This document shows, piece after piece, positions 1 through 8,261 of a stretch of DNA of 64,000 nucleotides (the stretch's first letter is position 1; every line of letters begins with the position of its first letter). The translations under genes and the position numbers were made by a program. The stretch is from Robertmurraya kyonggiensis (GTDB lineage Bacteria; Bacillota; Bacilli; Bacillales; Cytobacillaceae). The stretch spans positions 186,001 through 250,000 of the forward strand of contig NZ_SWBM01000001.1 in NCBI RefSeq assembly GCF_005116465.1, in the 5' to 3' direction. A model generated the notes under the pieces. The model was not told where the DNA came from. It made no database searches and worked only from the letters and a program-made list of their open reading frames with translations.

Positions 1-583
1 GACCTTGAATATTGATTTCGAATCGGTCTGCGGCTGCCATAATTGGACCTTTTCGATATTGTATTTTACCAGTTGGTTCACTTGCCCATAAATGAGTTCC
101 GAAAATGGCATCGACACCTTCTAAACAACCATCCTTAATCATGGCGATGGCTCCACCTGGTGCATATTCCTCTGCGTGTTGATGGATCATCACATATGTA
201 CCTTCAAGTTCATCCTTAATCTCATTTAACGCCTTAGCAAGGACTAACAATGTAGCAGTATGTCCGTCGTGTCCACATGCATGCATGACACCTGGATTAA
301 GAGATTTGTAGGGAACCTCGTTTTCTTCTTGGATTGGAAGGGCATCGAAGTCTGCTCGTAGCGCGATCGTTTTGCCTGGTTTAGCACCATAGATCTTGGC
401 TACAACACCATTTCCACCAACATTGCCTTTTACTTCAATTCCTAATTTTTCATAAAAATCTTTGATATAGTTGGCAGTATTGACTTCTTGAAAGGATAGT
501 TCTGGATGCTGATGTAAATATCTTCGAATCGACACCATTTCTTCATAATAAGACTCTAGTTTTGCAAATAGTTGTTCAACCAT
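1..583 (-). CDS. M20 family amidohydrolase (N-acyl amino acid hydrolase-like), 3' end outside window
   Basis: The first 194 codons of a metal-dependent amidohydrolase are present and the gene runs off the left edge. Visible M20 motifs are DFDALP, HACGHDGH and HQHAEE, which carry the usual metal-binding and catalytic His, Asp and Glu residues. Family members remove acyl groups from amino acids or related amides in the cytoplasm. The start is ATG at 583 behind AAAGGAGAG with normal spacing. The next genes on the same strand are a lactonase-like gene and a transporter gene, which could suggest a small catabolic group, but the repeats and terminator in between argue against one transcript. The substrate cannot be told. 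Confidence 0.85.
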   Translation of the reverse strand, partial: MVEQLFAKLESYYEEMVSIRRYLHQHPELSFQEVNTANYIKDFYEKLGIEVKGNVGGNGVVAKIYGAKPGKTIALRADFDALPIQEENEVPYKSLNPGVMHACGHDGHTATLLVLAKALNEIKDELEGTYVMIHQHAEEYAPGGAIAMIKDGCLEGVDAIFGTHLWASEPTGKIQYRKGPIMAAADRFEINIQG

Positions 584-599
584 TCTCAACTCTCCTTTT

Positions 600-894
600 T
601 TAAAATTTTTTATCTATTTCGATAATTATAACAGAATTAATTCGATAATCTAAGTTTTTTCATCAAAATGAAGGGGAAGTTCTTGGGAAGTTGGTTTTGA
701 ATGACAAGAAGTATTTGAATCAGACAATAGTTGTCAATGAAAACTAGTTTGATTGACAAGATGAAGCGAAGAAGAGGGATAGCTGTCAATGAAAGAACAA
801 TTGACTGACAAGATGAAGCGAAGAAAAGCAAAAGTTGTCAATGAAAGCTCATCTAGTCGAGAAGATAATAAAAAAATGGAAGTGGTTAATCCAA
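600..894. repeat. Intergenic tandem repeat, 52-bp period, about 2.5 copies
   Basis: No gene is supported here. The block starting TGTCAATGAAA recurs at 732, 784 and 836, an exact 52-bp period. TGACAAGATGAAGCGAAGAA occurs in the first two units and is degenerate in the third. Each unit holds TGTCAAT and a downstream ATTGACA or CTGACA, so a short stem could form. Short open frames across this stretch have no ribosome binding site and only reflect the repeat. Confidence 0.75.
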
Positions 895-928
895 AATAAA
901 AAAGCTGCTAAAAAAACATAGCAGCTTC
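895..928 (-). terminator. Rho-independent terminator of the lactonase gene
   Basis: The stem AAGCTGCT (902-909) pairs with AGCAGCTT (920-927). Read on the minus strand it is followed by a run of T (the A run at 895-902). It lies just downstream of the stop codon at 939. Confidence 0.85.
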
Positions 929-938
929 CGTACAATAC

Positions 939-1982
939 TTACTTGATAAACTTCACACAAACTGGATCTGGCACCACTATATCTGATTGTAGCAATGTTA
1001 ATTTCCCAGTAGCTTCGTCTCGGGAGAAAAGAACGAGATTACTTGACTCTTGATTGGAAGCCACGATGAACTTTTCAGAAGGATCTAGAGAAAAATCGCG
1101 TGGCCAGTTTCCTTCTGTTGAAGTATGCTCGACAAATGAAAGCTCACCGTTCTCAAGATTTACCGCAAATACAGCAATGCTGTTATGTCCTCTGTTTCCT
1201 GCGTAAATAAACTTTCCATCAGTCGAAAAATGGATGGCACTTCCTTGGTTGTTTTCTGTGAAATTACTTGGAAGTGTGGAAATCGTTTGTAGCTCAGTAA
1301 AGCTTCCGTCATTTTCGTTGTAACTTAGAACAATCACTTCAGAGCTGAATTCTGTCATGACATAAGCAATTTTTAATTGAGGATGAAAAACAAGATGGCG
1401 TGGGCCGCTACCAGGTTTAACAGAGAGTCTTTGCTTTTCGGATAAAATACCGTTAGAAACGGCATATGTATAAATCAGATCGCTTCCTAAATCAACCGCT
1501 ACCAAATATTTTTCGTCGGGCGTAAAAGCAGCGTAATGCATATGAGATTTTTCTTGTCTAGAATCTGGTCCAGACCCTGTGTGCTCAATTACAGATGCTG
1601 GAGGAAGTAAAGAGCCATCCGTATCCGTTAGATAGGATTCAACCGTTCCTTTATGATAATTTGCTGAGAAAACATTTTTGTTATCACTTCCAACGCTTAC
1701 ATGGCATGGAGGAGAACCTGCAGAAGCTTGTGTGTTTAAAAGTGTTAATTCTCCTGTTTCAGAATCTAATTTATAGGCTGAAACACCGCCTAAATCTCCG
1801 GTTTTCACAACTGAATAAAGAAAACGATTGTCGTCACTAATTGTTAAGTATGTAGGGTTTTCAAGCTCGGCTGCTGCTTTCACTTCGATTAATTTTGTTG
1901 CATTCGTATCTAAAACAAAAGAATAGATTCCTTTACTTTCACCTTTAGTATAGGTTCCAACATAGCCGGTGTATTTCGTCAT
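939..1982 (-). CDS. pgl: Lactonase family protein (6-phosphogluconolactonase, YkgB type)
   Basis: This 347-residue protein has the repeating blade pattern of the seven-bladed beta-propeller lactonases, with recurrent segments such as YLTISDDNRFLYSV, HYAAFTPDEKYLVAVDLG and IHFSTDGKFIYAGNRG. The length and the opening GYVGTYTKGESKGIY fit B. subtilis YkgB (Pgl), which hydrolyses 6-phosphogluconolactone in the cytoplasmic oxidative pentose phosphate route. No signal peptide is seen. ATG at 1982 follows a purine-rich ribosome site. It has its own terminator and about 170 bp separate it from the interrupted transporter gene, so it is probably monocistronic. Related propeller proteins can act on other lactones, so the exact substrate is an inference. 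Confidence 0.8.
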   Translation of the reverse strand: MTKYTGYVGTYTKGESKGIYSFVLDTNATKLIEVKAAAELENPTYLTISDDNRFLYSVVKTGDLGGVSAYKLDSETGELTLLNTQASAGSPPCHVSVGSDNKNVFSANYHKGTVESYLTDTDGSLLPPASVIEHTGSGPDSRQEKSHMHYAAFTPDEKYLVAVDLGSDLIYTYAVSNGILSEKQRLSVKPGSGPRHLVFHPQLKIAYVMTEFSSEVIVLSYNENDGSFTELQTISTLPSNFTENNQGSAIHFSTDGKFIYAGNRGHNSIAVFAVNLENGELSFVEHTSTEGNWPRDFSLDPSEKFIVASNQESSNLVLFSRDEATGKLTLLQSDIVVPDPVCVKFIK

Positions 1983-2102
1983 CTTAATTCCTCCGATGCT
2001 TATAAAATTTAGTTTTAAGTATTGTTACCTTCCTTTAAGAGAACATGTCTGTAGGCAAAAAAACATTACATCTGCATTATACTAAAACATTTATTGGAAG
2101 GG

Positions 2103-2133
2103 TAAAAAAATGCCCAGATCATATCTGGACATT
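2103..2133 (-). terminator. Terminator of the interrupted transporter gene
   Basis: TGCCCAGAT (2111-2119) pairs with ATCTGGACA (2123-2131), allowing G-U pairs, and is followed on the minus strand by a T run. Confidence 0.75.
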
Positions 2134-2150
2134 TTCCTCAAGAATCAATT

Positions 2151-3059
2151 TTAGATTAAGAACATCGCGACAATAGTCGTTACAACCAATCCGATCGTAA
2201 CAGGTAATAAATTTTTTCGTGCGAGTTCAAATGGGTCTACATTACAAATGGCAGCTGCTGGGATGAGTGCCCAAGGAACCAAAGTTCCTCCACCTACCCA
2301 AATGGCAGCAATTTGCCCGAGGGCAGTAAGTGTCGCAGCACCAGCTCCGATAGAGTGGGCAAATAGATTGGCGATTGAACCAGCTAAAGAAATACCAGAA
2401 AACCCTGAACCATCTAAGCCAGTAATCGCTCCAACCGCAGTCAAGGTAATGGCACCGATTTCTTTGCTTAAGGGTACAACTGATGCAAGTGCAACCCCTA
2501 GATCATTGACGATTCCGTGAGAATCTTTCGGTAAATACTCGCCAATTATGGTTGTAAAGCCCGAGTCTCCTAAATAAAAGAATGCAGCTATTGGAATAAC
2601 GGGACCAAAGACTTTAAAGCCAAACTGAAAACCTTCAATTAAATAATTCGTTGTTTTTTCAAGTCCTTTGTTCTTATGGCTCATTAACGTAATGACAATC
2701 AGTATGAAAATCGCTGTGCCACCGACAAGGGCAGTCGCATCACCGCCTGATAGATCCAAAACAAACATGCCAACAACATCTAATACAAATAGGATCGGGA
2801 CAAGTATGGCAAGGAGGCGTTGTTGGGTTCTTGTTAAAAGAGTAGATTTTGTTTCTGCATTTTCGTTTGAATCTTGTATTGAAGTTGAAACCTTGAGTTT
2901 CCCAAGCTTCATATCTCTTTTTAAGAAAATGAAAGCTGCGATTGTTGTCACTACACCCATAACAATGACAAGGGGAATACTAGCACTTACGACATCATTC
3001 ACAGGAAGCCCAGCTGCATCAGCTGTAAGCTTAGGTGCAGCCTGAATAATGAAGTCACC
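2151..3059 (-). pseudogene. 3' fragment of a multi-pass transporter gene split by the integrated element
   Basis: These 302 codons encode the C-terminal part of a polytopic membrane protein. Hydrophobic segments include PLVIVMGVVTTIAAFIFL, FVLDVVGMFVL and a glycine-rich pore-like stretch IGAITLTAVGAITGLDGSG. The frame is open from the junction GG at 3058-3059, and the codons after it read GDFIIQAAPKLTADAAG. Without the 5' part at 10583-11070 it has no proper start: the first in-frame start-like codon is GTG at 3002 with no clear ribosome site. Joined to the 5' part it gives a 464-residue protein. It resembles ion-transporter-type secondary carriers, but I cannot name the family with confidence. 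Confidence 0.85.
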
Positions 3060-3075
3060 TGATAAAACCCCTTAA
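3045..3075. other. attL of the integrated element
   Basis: The crossover dinucleotide is CC on the plus strand at 3058-3059 (GG in the gene sense). Left of it lies host coding sequence, and right of it lies element DNA beginning TGATAAAACCCC. Confidence 0.85.
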
Positions 3076-3788
3076 TATAAAGTTATTTATTTTTACTAAT
3101 GATGGACAAAAAAAGAAACCCTCCACCAATCAATTAAGATCAGTGAAGGGAATAGGAAAGATAGAGATATTAAATTACTGTATTATTGGAAGTTAAGAGA
3201 AAAGGAATCTATTCTATAACCACTGTGTTTAGTGGCAAAAGTTTGATTAAAGTAAGTTAAGGTTATATTGCTTACGCTTGTCTCGTAACCTCGACAATAG
3301 ATTAAGAAACAATACTATAATAATTTGTCACTATCATAGCAGAATAGAATAGTTAGTAATCAGTTGAAAGAATAGTGACGAAGTCACCAGCGAAGCAAAG
3401 CGAAGCTGTAATACTGTTAGAACAGTTAGACACAGTAAGCATCAGTTAATCACAGTTAGCATTAGTTTCTGATACTCTTAAGTCCGTCAAATAGGGGTTT
3501 TTTACTGGTTATCTGTGAAACATTATTTTTAGTGATTTTTCATGAAACACTGAAACCCTTGAGGCTGTAGGGCTTAATGTGTGTTGTTCTGTGAAACATT
3601 TTTACTTTTGAACCTGAGTGATTTATGGCGATCTTACTAGTATTCGTTAATCAGTGATTCAAGGGCTTTTAGATAGGGGTTAATCCCTAGATCAGTGACT
3701 TTTACATACTAAAGTAATACCATATAGGACTGTTAAAGGCTGTGAAGCTGTAATACTACTATACGATAGGTAACACCATATAGGATTG
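3076..3788. other. Left arm of the element: repeat-rich, no gene
   Basis: No open frame with a ribosome site is seen in these 700 bases. The stretch holds a decamer tandem repeat (3416-3470), the inverted repeat GTGAC-GAA-GTCAC (3375-3387), and two copies of CTGTGAAACATT. It also has a 24-bp direct repeat with two mismatches (3715-3738 and 3771-3794, 56 bp apart) and the motif AAACCCTTGA (3553-3562) that recurs at 5537 and 6919. This is the kind of non-coding arm that can hold integrase accessory sites or a replication origin, but neither is proven. Confidence 0.6.
3416..3470. repeat. Decameric tandem repeat, consensus caGTTAGcat
   Basis: GTTAG-like cores start at 3425, 3435, 3445, 3455 and 3465, an exact 10-bp period, with one more at 3416. 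The unit fits close to one helical turn, so all copies face the same side of the DNA, as in protein-binding iterons. Confidence 0.7.
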
Positions 3789-4031
3789 TTAAAGATTTTC
3801 CGAAAGTTTTTTAAACTCATTTAGGTGACTATCTTTGTATTGCATAAACAGACTATAACAGTCTTTGCGACTTTTGCCCTGAACAATATTCCGTATAGTT
3901 ACTTTAGAGACAGGGAATAGCTTCTCGATCTGATTTGGCTGTAATCCTTCCACCTTATTCAAGTATAGAATTTTATAGACGTCTCTATCAGTTAGTTTGA
4001 CATTAAAGGCACTACTATTTAAGTTACTCAT
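3789..4031 (-). CDS. Small HTH DNA-binding protein of the element
   Basis: This 80-residue protein has a helix-turn-helix-like middle part, LQPNQIEKLFPVSKVTIRNI followed by VQGKSRKDC, which resembles the resolvase-type and homing-endonuclease-associated HTH modules. It has no other domain. ATG at 4031 is preceded on the minus strand by an AGGACAG ribosome site. It is the last gene of the leftward series in the element, separated from the resolvase gene by about 450 bp of non-coding DNA. A regulatory or directionality role for excision is possible but is only an inference from size and position. Confidence 0.6.
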   Translation of the reverse strand: MSNLNSSAFNVKLTDRDVYKILYLNKVEGLQPNQIEKLFPVSKVTIRNIVQGKSRKDCYSLFMQYKDSHLNEFKKLSENL

Positions 4032-4465
4032 TTTGTTCTGTCCTTTCCATAGAATTTTTGGGGTAGATAACTATTACACGAATTTACTAGCAAAAGAAAT
4101 CTATTTTAGGACAACGCTATTATTTATTATTAAATGATTATTATTAAAATGATTATTATTACGTCACAGTTGGTTGTGACTTTACTTTCTCTAAATTTGT
4201 GATTAACAAAGTAGTAAATTTGTGATTAACCCATACAAACAGCTTGAAATAAATGGAATTGATTTACTGTAAAAGGCTGTGAAGTGCTATGGTCAAGATT
4301 ATGCTTGGTTGCCACTTATAGACACCAGCCCACAAAACTTTTTTATGCACAATTCAATAGCGTCAGGGCTTTACGATATATGGTAAACAACTAAAATAAA
4401 GGCTGGTAAGTACAAAGCACAATGCGAATATTTAGCCATTCTTGTTAATTGATCCAATAAAATGG
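4032..4465. other. Intergenic region of the element with short direct repeats
   Basis: No gene is supported. It contains TAAATTTGTGATTAAC twice in close succession (about 4192-4231), a run of ATTATTATTAAA units (about 4127-4160), and AAAGGCTGTGAAG, which also occurs near 3735. It is AT-rich overall. Confidence 0.5.
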
Positions 4466-4500
4466 AAACAAAAAAGACCACTCTATTAAAGAGTAGCCTT
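4466..4500 (-). terminator. Terminator overlapping the end of the resolvase gene
   Basis: On the minus strand AAGGCTACTCT and AGAGTGGTCTT can pair with G-U pairs around TTAAT, followed by a T run. The stop codon at 4486-4488 lies in the loop. Confidence 0.7.
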
Positions 4501-5055
4501 TTTCTTTGCCCTTATAAGCGTACTTTTACTAATACCAGTGATTTCCTCTACTTGCTTATATGAATGTGTTTCTAACAGTCCTAAAGCGTGTTCTATTTTT
4601 TTCTTTCCATAAATCTTTGGACGTCCTTCTTTAAAGTCCTTACGCTGTTTAGCTATTGCTTTGCCTTCCTGAGTACGTTCTACAATCATATCCCTTTCAA
4701 ATTCAGCAAATGAAAAGAAAATGTTTCTAATTAGTTTACTTGCTGGTGTATTATCCATTATTCCGATATTGAGTATATGGACTTTAATTCCTTTGTCTAT
4801 CAATTCTTTAACCGTTTCAGACCCTTGTGTCATACTTCTAGCAAAACGGTCAAGTTTAGTAACTATTAAAGTGTCACCTTCTTTTAAAGCTGAAAGTAAT
4901 TCATTAAATACTGGTCTATCCATTTTAGTACCAGTGAATTGTTCTTTATAAATTTCAGTAGCACCATTAGATAACAATTCCTTTTCTTGATGTTCTAAGC
5001 TATTTCCGTCTAATTGTCCTTTGCTTGAAATTCTAGCATATCCGTAAATTGTCAT
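4486..5055 (-). CDS. Small serine recombinase (resolvase/invertase type)
   Basis: This 189-residue protein has the resolvase catalytic domain. The N-terminal YARISSKGQ holds the nucleophilic Ser, followed by TKLDRFARS and the [18 protein letters not shown] helix. A C-terminal resolvase HTH ([20 protein letters not shown]) completes it. Family members resolve cointegrates or dimers or invert segments by a 2-bp staggered exchange. No Tn3-type transposase is nearby, so it is a stand-alone enzyme of this element. The start is ATG at 5055 behind AAGGGGATAATAC. Repeated ATGACAC motifs immediately upstream look like a res-type binding site. Confidence 0.9.
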   Translation of the reverse strand: MTIYGYARISSKGQLDGNSLEHQEKELLSNGATEIYKEQFTGTKMDRPVFNELLSALKEGDTLIVTKLDRFARSMTQGSETVKELIDKGIKVHILNIGIMDNTPASKLIRNIFFSFAEFERDMIVERTQEGKAIAKQRKDFKEGRPKIYGKKKIEHALGLLETHSYKQVEEITGISKSTLIRAKKKATL

Positions 5056-5082
5056 TATGTATTATCCCCTTTTTCTTATGTT

Positions 5083-5170
5083 GTTTATGACACTATGTTA
5101 TGACACTTGTTGATACCATGATATTACAGTACTCATTTTTTGGTGTCAATACTTTTAAGTTATGACTATC
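5083..5170. promoter_or_regulatory. Candidate resolvase binding (res-like) site
   Basis: Upstream of the resolvase gene TTATGACACT occurs twice in direct orientation 14 bp apart. An inverted TGGTGTCAAT follows near 5141 and a further TTATGAC near 5159. Multiple part-inverted copies next to the recombinase gene are the usual layout of res sites, but no subsite structure can be proved by eye. Confidence 0.45.
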
Positions 5171-5189
5171 AAAAATGTTAGAATTATGA

Positions 5190-5540
5190 TTCAATCAAAA
5201 GCCAACACAATCAATCGGACAGTCACAGCAACGCAAGAACAAGGGGTGGGCTACAATCAAAACTGTCAATCAAAATAGCGGTACTAATAAAGGCACTAAT
5301 ACAACAATACCAGCACCCCAGCACAGCCCATAGAATAGGCATACAGCCACGTAAGCAATAGGTGAATAGATAAACACTCACAACGGCACAGGACACCATA
5401 GAAGGGGAAAGAGACAGTAACAGAATGAGACAGTAAAGAGGATAGAACAACAGCACCAACAGCGAAGCAACGAAAGAAAGGAAAGAAGAATAAAAGAAAG
5501 AGACGAACACGAGAACACAAGCACGAGAACAACCTCAAAC
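5190..5540. other. T-depleted, purine-rich non-coding tract
   Basis: The plus strand is nearly free of T. From 5401 to 5520 only 5 of 120 bases are T, although the neighbourhood is AT-rich with many T. The open frames that appear on the minus strand arise because T-poor DNA gives few stop codons there. They lack ribosome sites and encode low-complexity Leu/Ser/Cys-rich strings. A 37-codon plus-strand frame from 5162 also has no convincing start. Function unknown. Confidence 0.65.
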
Positions 5541-5837
5541 CCTTGATATGACTGGTTTTCTGATACCCCACCCCCGTACCATAGGGGAACAGGGGTTCGG
5601 TAGGGGTATCGTCTAGTGCTTGCAAAATATATGCACCATTTTTGAAAGTGTTCTATGCACAAACCACTATTGTTTCAATTAGCTGCGTTTCTGATAACTT
5701 TTCTAAGAGAAATATCTTTTTCCATAATAGATTGGTTAATTTAATTATAAACTCAAAAGTAACAAGATTTTTAAATTAGCAGGAAAATGAATTTATCTTA
5801 AAGAATAGAAATATTTAAGAAAACAAGGAGGTGTAAA

Positions 5838-6110
5838 ATGAATAAAATAGGTTGGTTGTGTCTAGGAGTTGCTGGTGGTCTGGTCTTATGGGCTATTACC
5901 CTTTTTAGTACTGGTTTCGGATATTATAATGGTCAATTTAATGAAGCTTTGTATGTAAAGTTCATGGGAGATATTGTGAAAGTTACAACTACAGAAGAAT
6001 TGAGTAAGTACGGTAGCTACTATTTAGGATTAAGTTCTATACTTATGTTCTGTGCTATTTTCCTTTACCGAAAGTTTTTAAAAATTGTTCCAGTAAATAA
6101 TGAAGTATAA
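5838..6110 (+). CDS. Small two-TM membrane protein of the element
   Basis: This 90-residue protein has a hydrophobic segment at about residues 4-26 (WLCLGVAGGLVLWAITLF) and another at about 64-82 (YYLGLSSILMFCAIFLY), followed by a basic end. ATG at 5838 is placed by a strong AAGGAGGTG. It is the only sizeable gene on the plus strand within the element and so has its own promoter region. I do not recognise the family. Its position suggests a cargo gene rather than a core mobility gene, but this is inference. Confidence 0.7.
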   Translation: MNKIGWLCLGVAGGLVLWAITLFSTGFGYYNGQFNEALYVKFMGDIVKVTTTEELSKYGSYYLGLSSILMFCAIFLYRKFLKIVPVNNEV

Positions 6111-6219
6111 GTATACCTATATTTAACTAAGGGGTACAAACTTTAAAATTTAGAACGGGCTAATCATTTCTCCAAAAATTTTTTGTGGGATTTTTCATAA
6201 CTTTTTAGGCACAAAAAAA

Positions 6220-6259
6220 GAAGAGGGTTATTAGCTGTAATTAAGCTAATGCCCTCTTT
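6220..6259. terminator. Bidirectional hairpin terminator between convergent genes
   Basis: AGAGGGTTATTAGCT (6222-6236) pairs with AGCTAATGCCCTCT (6244-6257), allowing G-U pairs, with an A run before and a T run after. It overlaps the last codons of the 71-residue gene. Confidence 0.8.
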
Positions 6260-6456
6260 TCTCTATATTGTCTATTCTGTTCATTCCTACAATTACAGCA
6301 ATTAAACCGCCTACCCAAAAAGCCTGTTTTCTCTTTTTGAAAACTATCCTCTATCTTTATGGAATAACAGACCGTACATTCTAAATAAACCATTCCTTTG
6401 ACGTCCTTATATGCTTTACGTCCTCTTAAGCTAGTGGCGAATAGAGTGAGTACCAT
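6241..6456 (-). CDS. Small zinc-ribbon-like protein of the element
   Basis: This 71-residue basic protein has two Cys pairs, CTVC and CCNC, spaced like a zinc ribbon. Its ATG at 6456 overlaps the stop codon of the preceding gene (TAATG), so the two are probably translationally coupled. The family is not recognised. A nucleic-acid-binding role is likely from charge and metal ligands, but this is inference. Confidence 0.65.
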   Translation of the reverse strand: MVLTLFATSLRGRKAYKDVKGMVYLECTVCYSIKIEDSFQKEKTGFLGRRFNCCNCRNEQNRQYREKRALA

Positions 6457-6833
6457 TAAATCAAACCCTCAGACTTGAAATAATCCTTTATGATAATAGG
6501 ATTAACCCTTAATTCCTGTGCTATTTCTTTATAACCGTAATCATTCCAAATCATTTTATATAAATCATCTATTTTAAAGGTTTCCTTCTTTTTAATTCTA
6601 TGTCGCTTAGAAACACTTTTAAGCCTCTCACCGTTTTGATCCGAATACGGTAAGCCACAGGCGTGTCGCTGGTGCTGTTTCCCTACAATATGACCAGCCT
6701 TACCAAAGAAAGTATACTGACAATCAGTACAACAAAAGACCATTACAGCATGTTTATTGTAATAGGGTGTTAAAGGCTTCACAGCCCCTTTATAGAATTC
6801 ATTTAATTTAGTTTCAAACTCTAATCTATTCAT
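6456..6833 (-). CDS. Cys-containing HTH protein of the element
   Basis: This 125-residue protein carries CCTDCQ and a His/Cys-rich HQRHACGLP stretch, which together could bind zinc. A C-terminal helix-turn-helix-like part follows (YGYKEIAQELRVNPIIIKDY). The start is set at ATG 6833 because AAAGGTGG lies nine bases upstream. A GTG four codons earlier is too close to that ribosome site. It is coupled to the next gene by a stop/start overlap. Probably DNA-binding; not assigned to a named family. Confidence 0.65.
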   Translation of the reverse strand: MNRLEFETKLNEFYKGAVKPLTPYYNKHAVMVFCCTDCQYTFFGKAGHIVGKQHQRHACGLPYSDQNGERLKSVSKRHRIKKKETFKIDDLYKMIWNDYGYKEIAQELRVNPIIIKDYFKSEGLI

Positions 6834-6959
6834 AATATTAGCCACCTTTATAAATGATTTAACGACAGTTAGAAACCGTCTAGGTATTAACCCCTTACCT
6901 TCTAAAATTCAACGCTTGAAACCCTTGATATGATTGACTTTATACAGTCCTATTTTTCG

Positions 6960-7307
6960 TTATTTAGCCCTCTTTTGATTGTACTTTCTATGTGAGTTTC
7001 TATTAGCCGATTTCCTACACACATCACCACAGTACATAGCTTTATTTGAGACTGAGTTAAAACCCTTGCCACAGCCTTTACACTTTTTATTTAATACTGT
7101 GTCAATTCCATAATAGACAGCCTCTAAAGTCTTGTTAGCTGGTAACACAGCCTTTTCAAAGTAAGTACATGAACAGTCACTAGCTGGTATCTTTTTGCCT
7201 CGATATTCGCCACCACTTATTAACGGACATTCTCTATCAAATAAAAGACATTTACCGTCTATATAATTAGCACAGCTTGTAGTAATCAATTTCTTCATAG
7301 TCTCCAT
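6960..7307 (-). CDS. Cysteine-rich VLP-domain protein
   Basis: The 115 residues hold two Cys-rich parts. The first, SCANYIDGKCLLFDREC followed by CSCTYFEKAVLPAN, fits the cysteine-rich VLP domain known from Firmicutes plasmids and integrative elements. The second is a C-terminal zinc ribbon, CKGCGKGF followed by CGDVCRKSANR. The basic tail suggests nucleic acid binding. ATG at 7307 follows GGGGGAAAAGGGAA. The molecular function of this family is unknown; its presence marks the region as mobile-element DNA. Confidence 0.7.
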   Translation of the reverse strand: METMKKLITTSCANYIDGKCLLFDRECPLISGGEYRGKKIPASDCSCTYFEKAVLPANKTLEAVYYGIDTVLNKKCKGCGKGFNSVSNKAMYCGDVCRKSANRNSHRKYNQKRAK

Positions 7308-7343
7308 TTCCCTTTTCCCCCTAAATAAAAAGCCACCAGCGAA

Positions 7344-7601
7344 TTATTCGCCAGTGACCTCTTTGTCTTTCATTTGTTTAATTATTTGTTCTTTAATCCC
7401 AGTGTCTTTAATTCGATTAAGTACCGCTTCATTTACAGCTTTTTCATCAATGGGGGAAGGGTCTTTAACGCTACCACATTCATTCTGTAATGCGATTCCG
7501 TAACTCATCGCTAAAACAGGAGGAAGCCCTTTAAGTACCTCAGTATTTCCGTTTCTCAGTTCGTCTAAAATATGTGCCTTTACTGTATGTGTTAAGTTCA
7601 T
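7344..7601 (-). CDS. Hypothetical protein of the element
   Basis: This 85-residue soluble protein has a mostly helical composition. Its ATG at 7601 lies one base after the TAG of the upstream coiled-coil gene, which indicates coupled translation. No domain is recognised. It is likely co-transcribed with its neighbours. Confidence 0.65.
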   Translation of the reverse strand: MNLTHTVKAHILDELRNGNTEVLKGLPPVLAMSYGIALQNECGSVKDPSPIDEKAVNEAVLNRIKDTGIKEQIIKQMKDKEVTGE

Positions 7602-7602
7602 A

Positions 7603-8226
7603 CTATTTCACGTCCTTTGGTTGTTTTAATCCTTGTGGCAATCTACCACCATTTGCAAGAAATATATCGTTTTTCGTCACAACAGTGTCATTAGCCCACT
7701 GTAAAGACGGTTTATACTGTTCTTGATTAAAAGCATGATAGATATTAGGGTAACGTTCTTTTACAGTCTTATCGTCAAATATCTCCATTACATCAGGGGC
7801 AATAGAATGAAATTGACTATTTACAGCCTTACCCATTTCAGCGATCTCACTTAACATCATGTAACGGTACTTTTCTACAATCTCAGTGGCGTTATATTCG
7901 TTTAATGCCTTTCTATCCTGTACCAATACATCTTTTAGAATAGGAGTATATTGTAGCTTTAAAGCTGTTCTTTCCTCGTTCAGTTCCTCTAATAGAACGT
8001 TAATGACCTCAGACCTTGAAACAATTTCTCTTTTTCTGATTTTAAGATAAACAACTTCTGAAATAGTGGCGGTTTCCTGTTCTAACAAGTTATCCGTCAA
8101 TTCTTGTTGAATTGTTTCAAGATCGGCTTGTAACTCACGTTCTTGCTGGTCAAGTTCTTCAACCTTAGATTTATATTCCTCAATAACCTTTTTTGATTCT
8201 GTGAAAAGTTCCTTTACTTGTTTCAT
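7603..8226 (-). CDS. Coiled-coil protein of the element
   Basis: Residues about 5-100 of the 207 form a long heptad-rich coiled coil (EEYKSKVEELDQQERELQADL and following), then a mixed C-terminal part. ATG at 8226 follows TCGGAGGTTATGAGAA. There is no TM segment and no enzyme motif. Such proteins occur in phage and integrative-element replication regions, but I cannot give a function. Confidence 0.65.
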   Translation of the reverse strand: MKQVKELFTESKKVIEEYKSKVEELDQQERELQADLETIQQELTDNLLEQETATISEVVYLKIRKREIVSRSEVINVLLEELNEERTALKLQYTPILKDVLVQDRKALNEYNATEIVEKYRYMMLSEIAEMGKAVNSQFHSIAPDVMEIFDDKTVKERYPNIYHAFNQEQYKPSLQWANDTVVTKNDIFLANGGRLPQGLKQPKDVK

Positions 8227-8261
8227 TTCTCATAACCTCCGATAGATTCATTTTGTAAGCG

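Noticed and set aside
637-831. 64-codon frame on the minus strand
   Set aside because: It lies over the 52-bp tandem repeats, has no ribosome site and shows no protein-like conservation between repeat units.
4486-5055. Resolvase as part of a Tn3-family transposon
   Set aside because: No transposase gene, no 38-bp terminal inverted repeats and no beta-lactamase-type cargo are seen.
5223-5662. Three overlapping minus-strand reading frames
   Set aside because: They arise from the T-poor plus strand, lack ribosome sites and encode low-complexity strings, so they are not annotated as genes.
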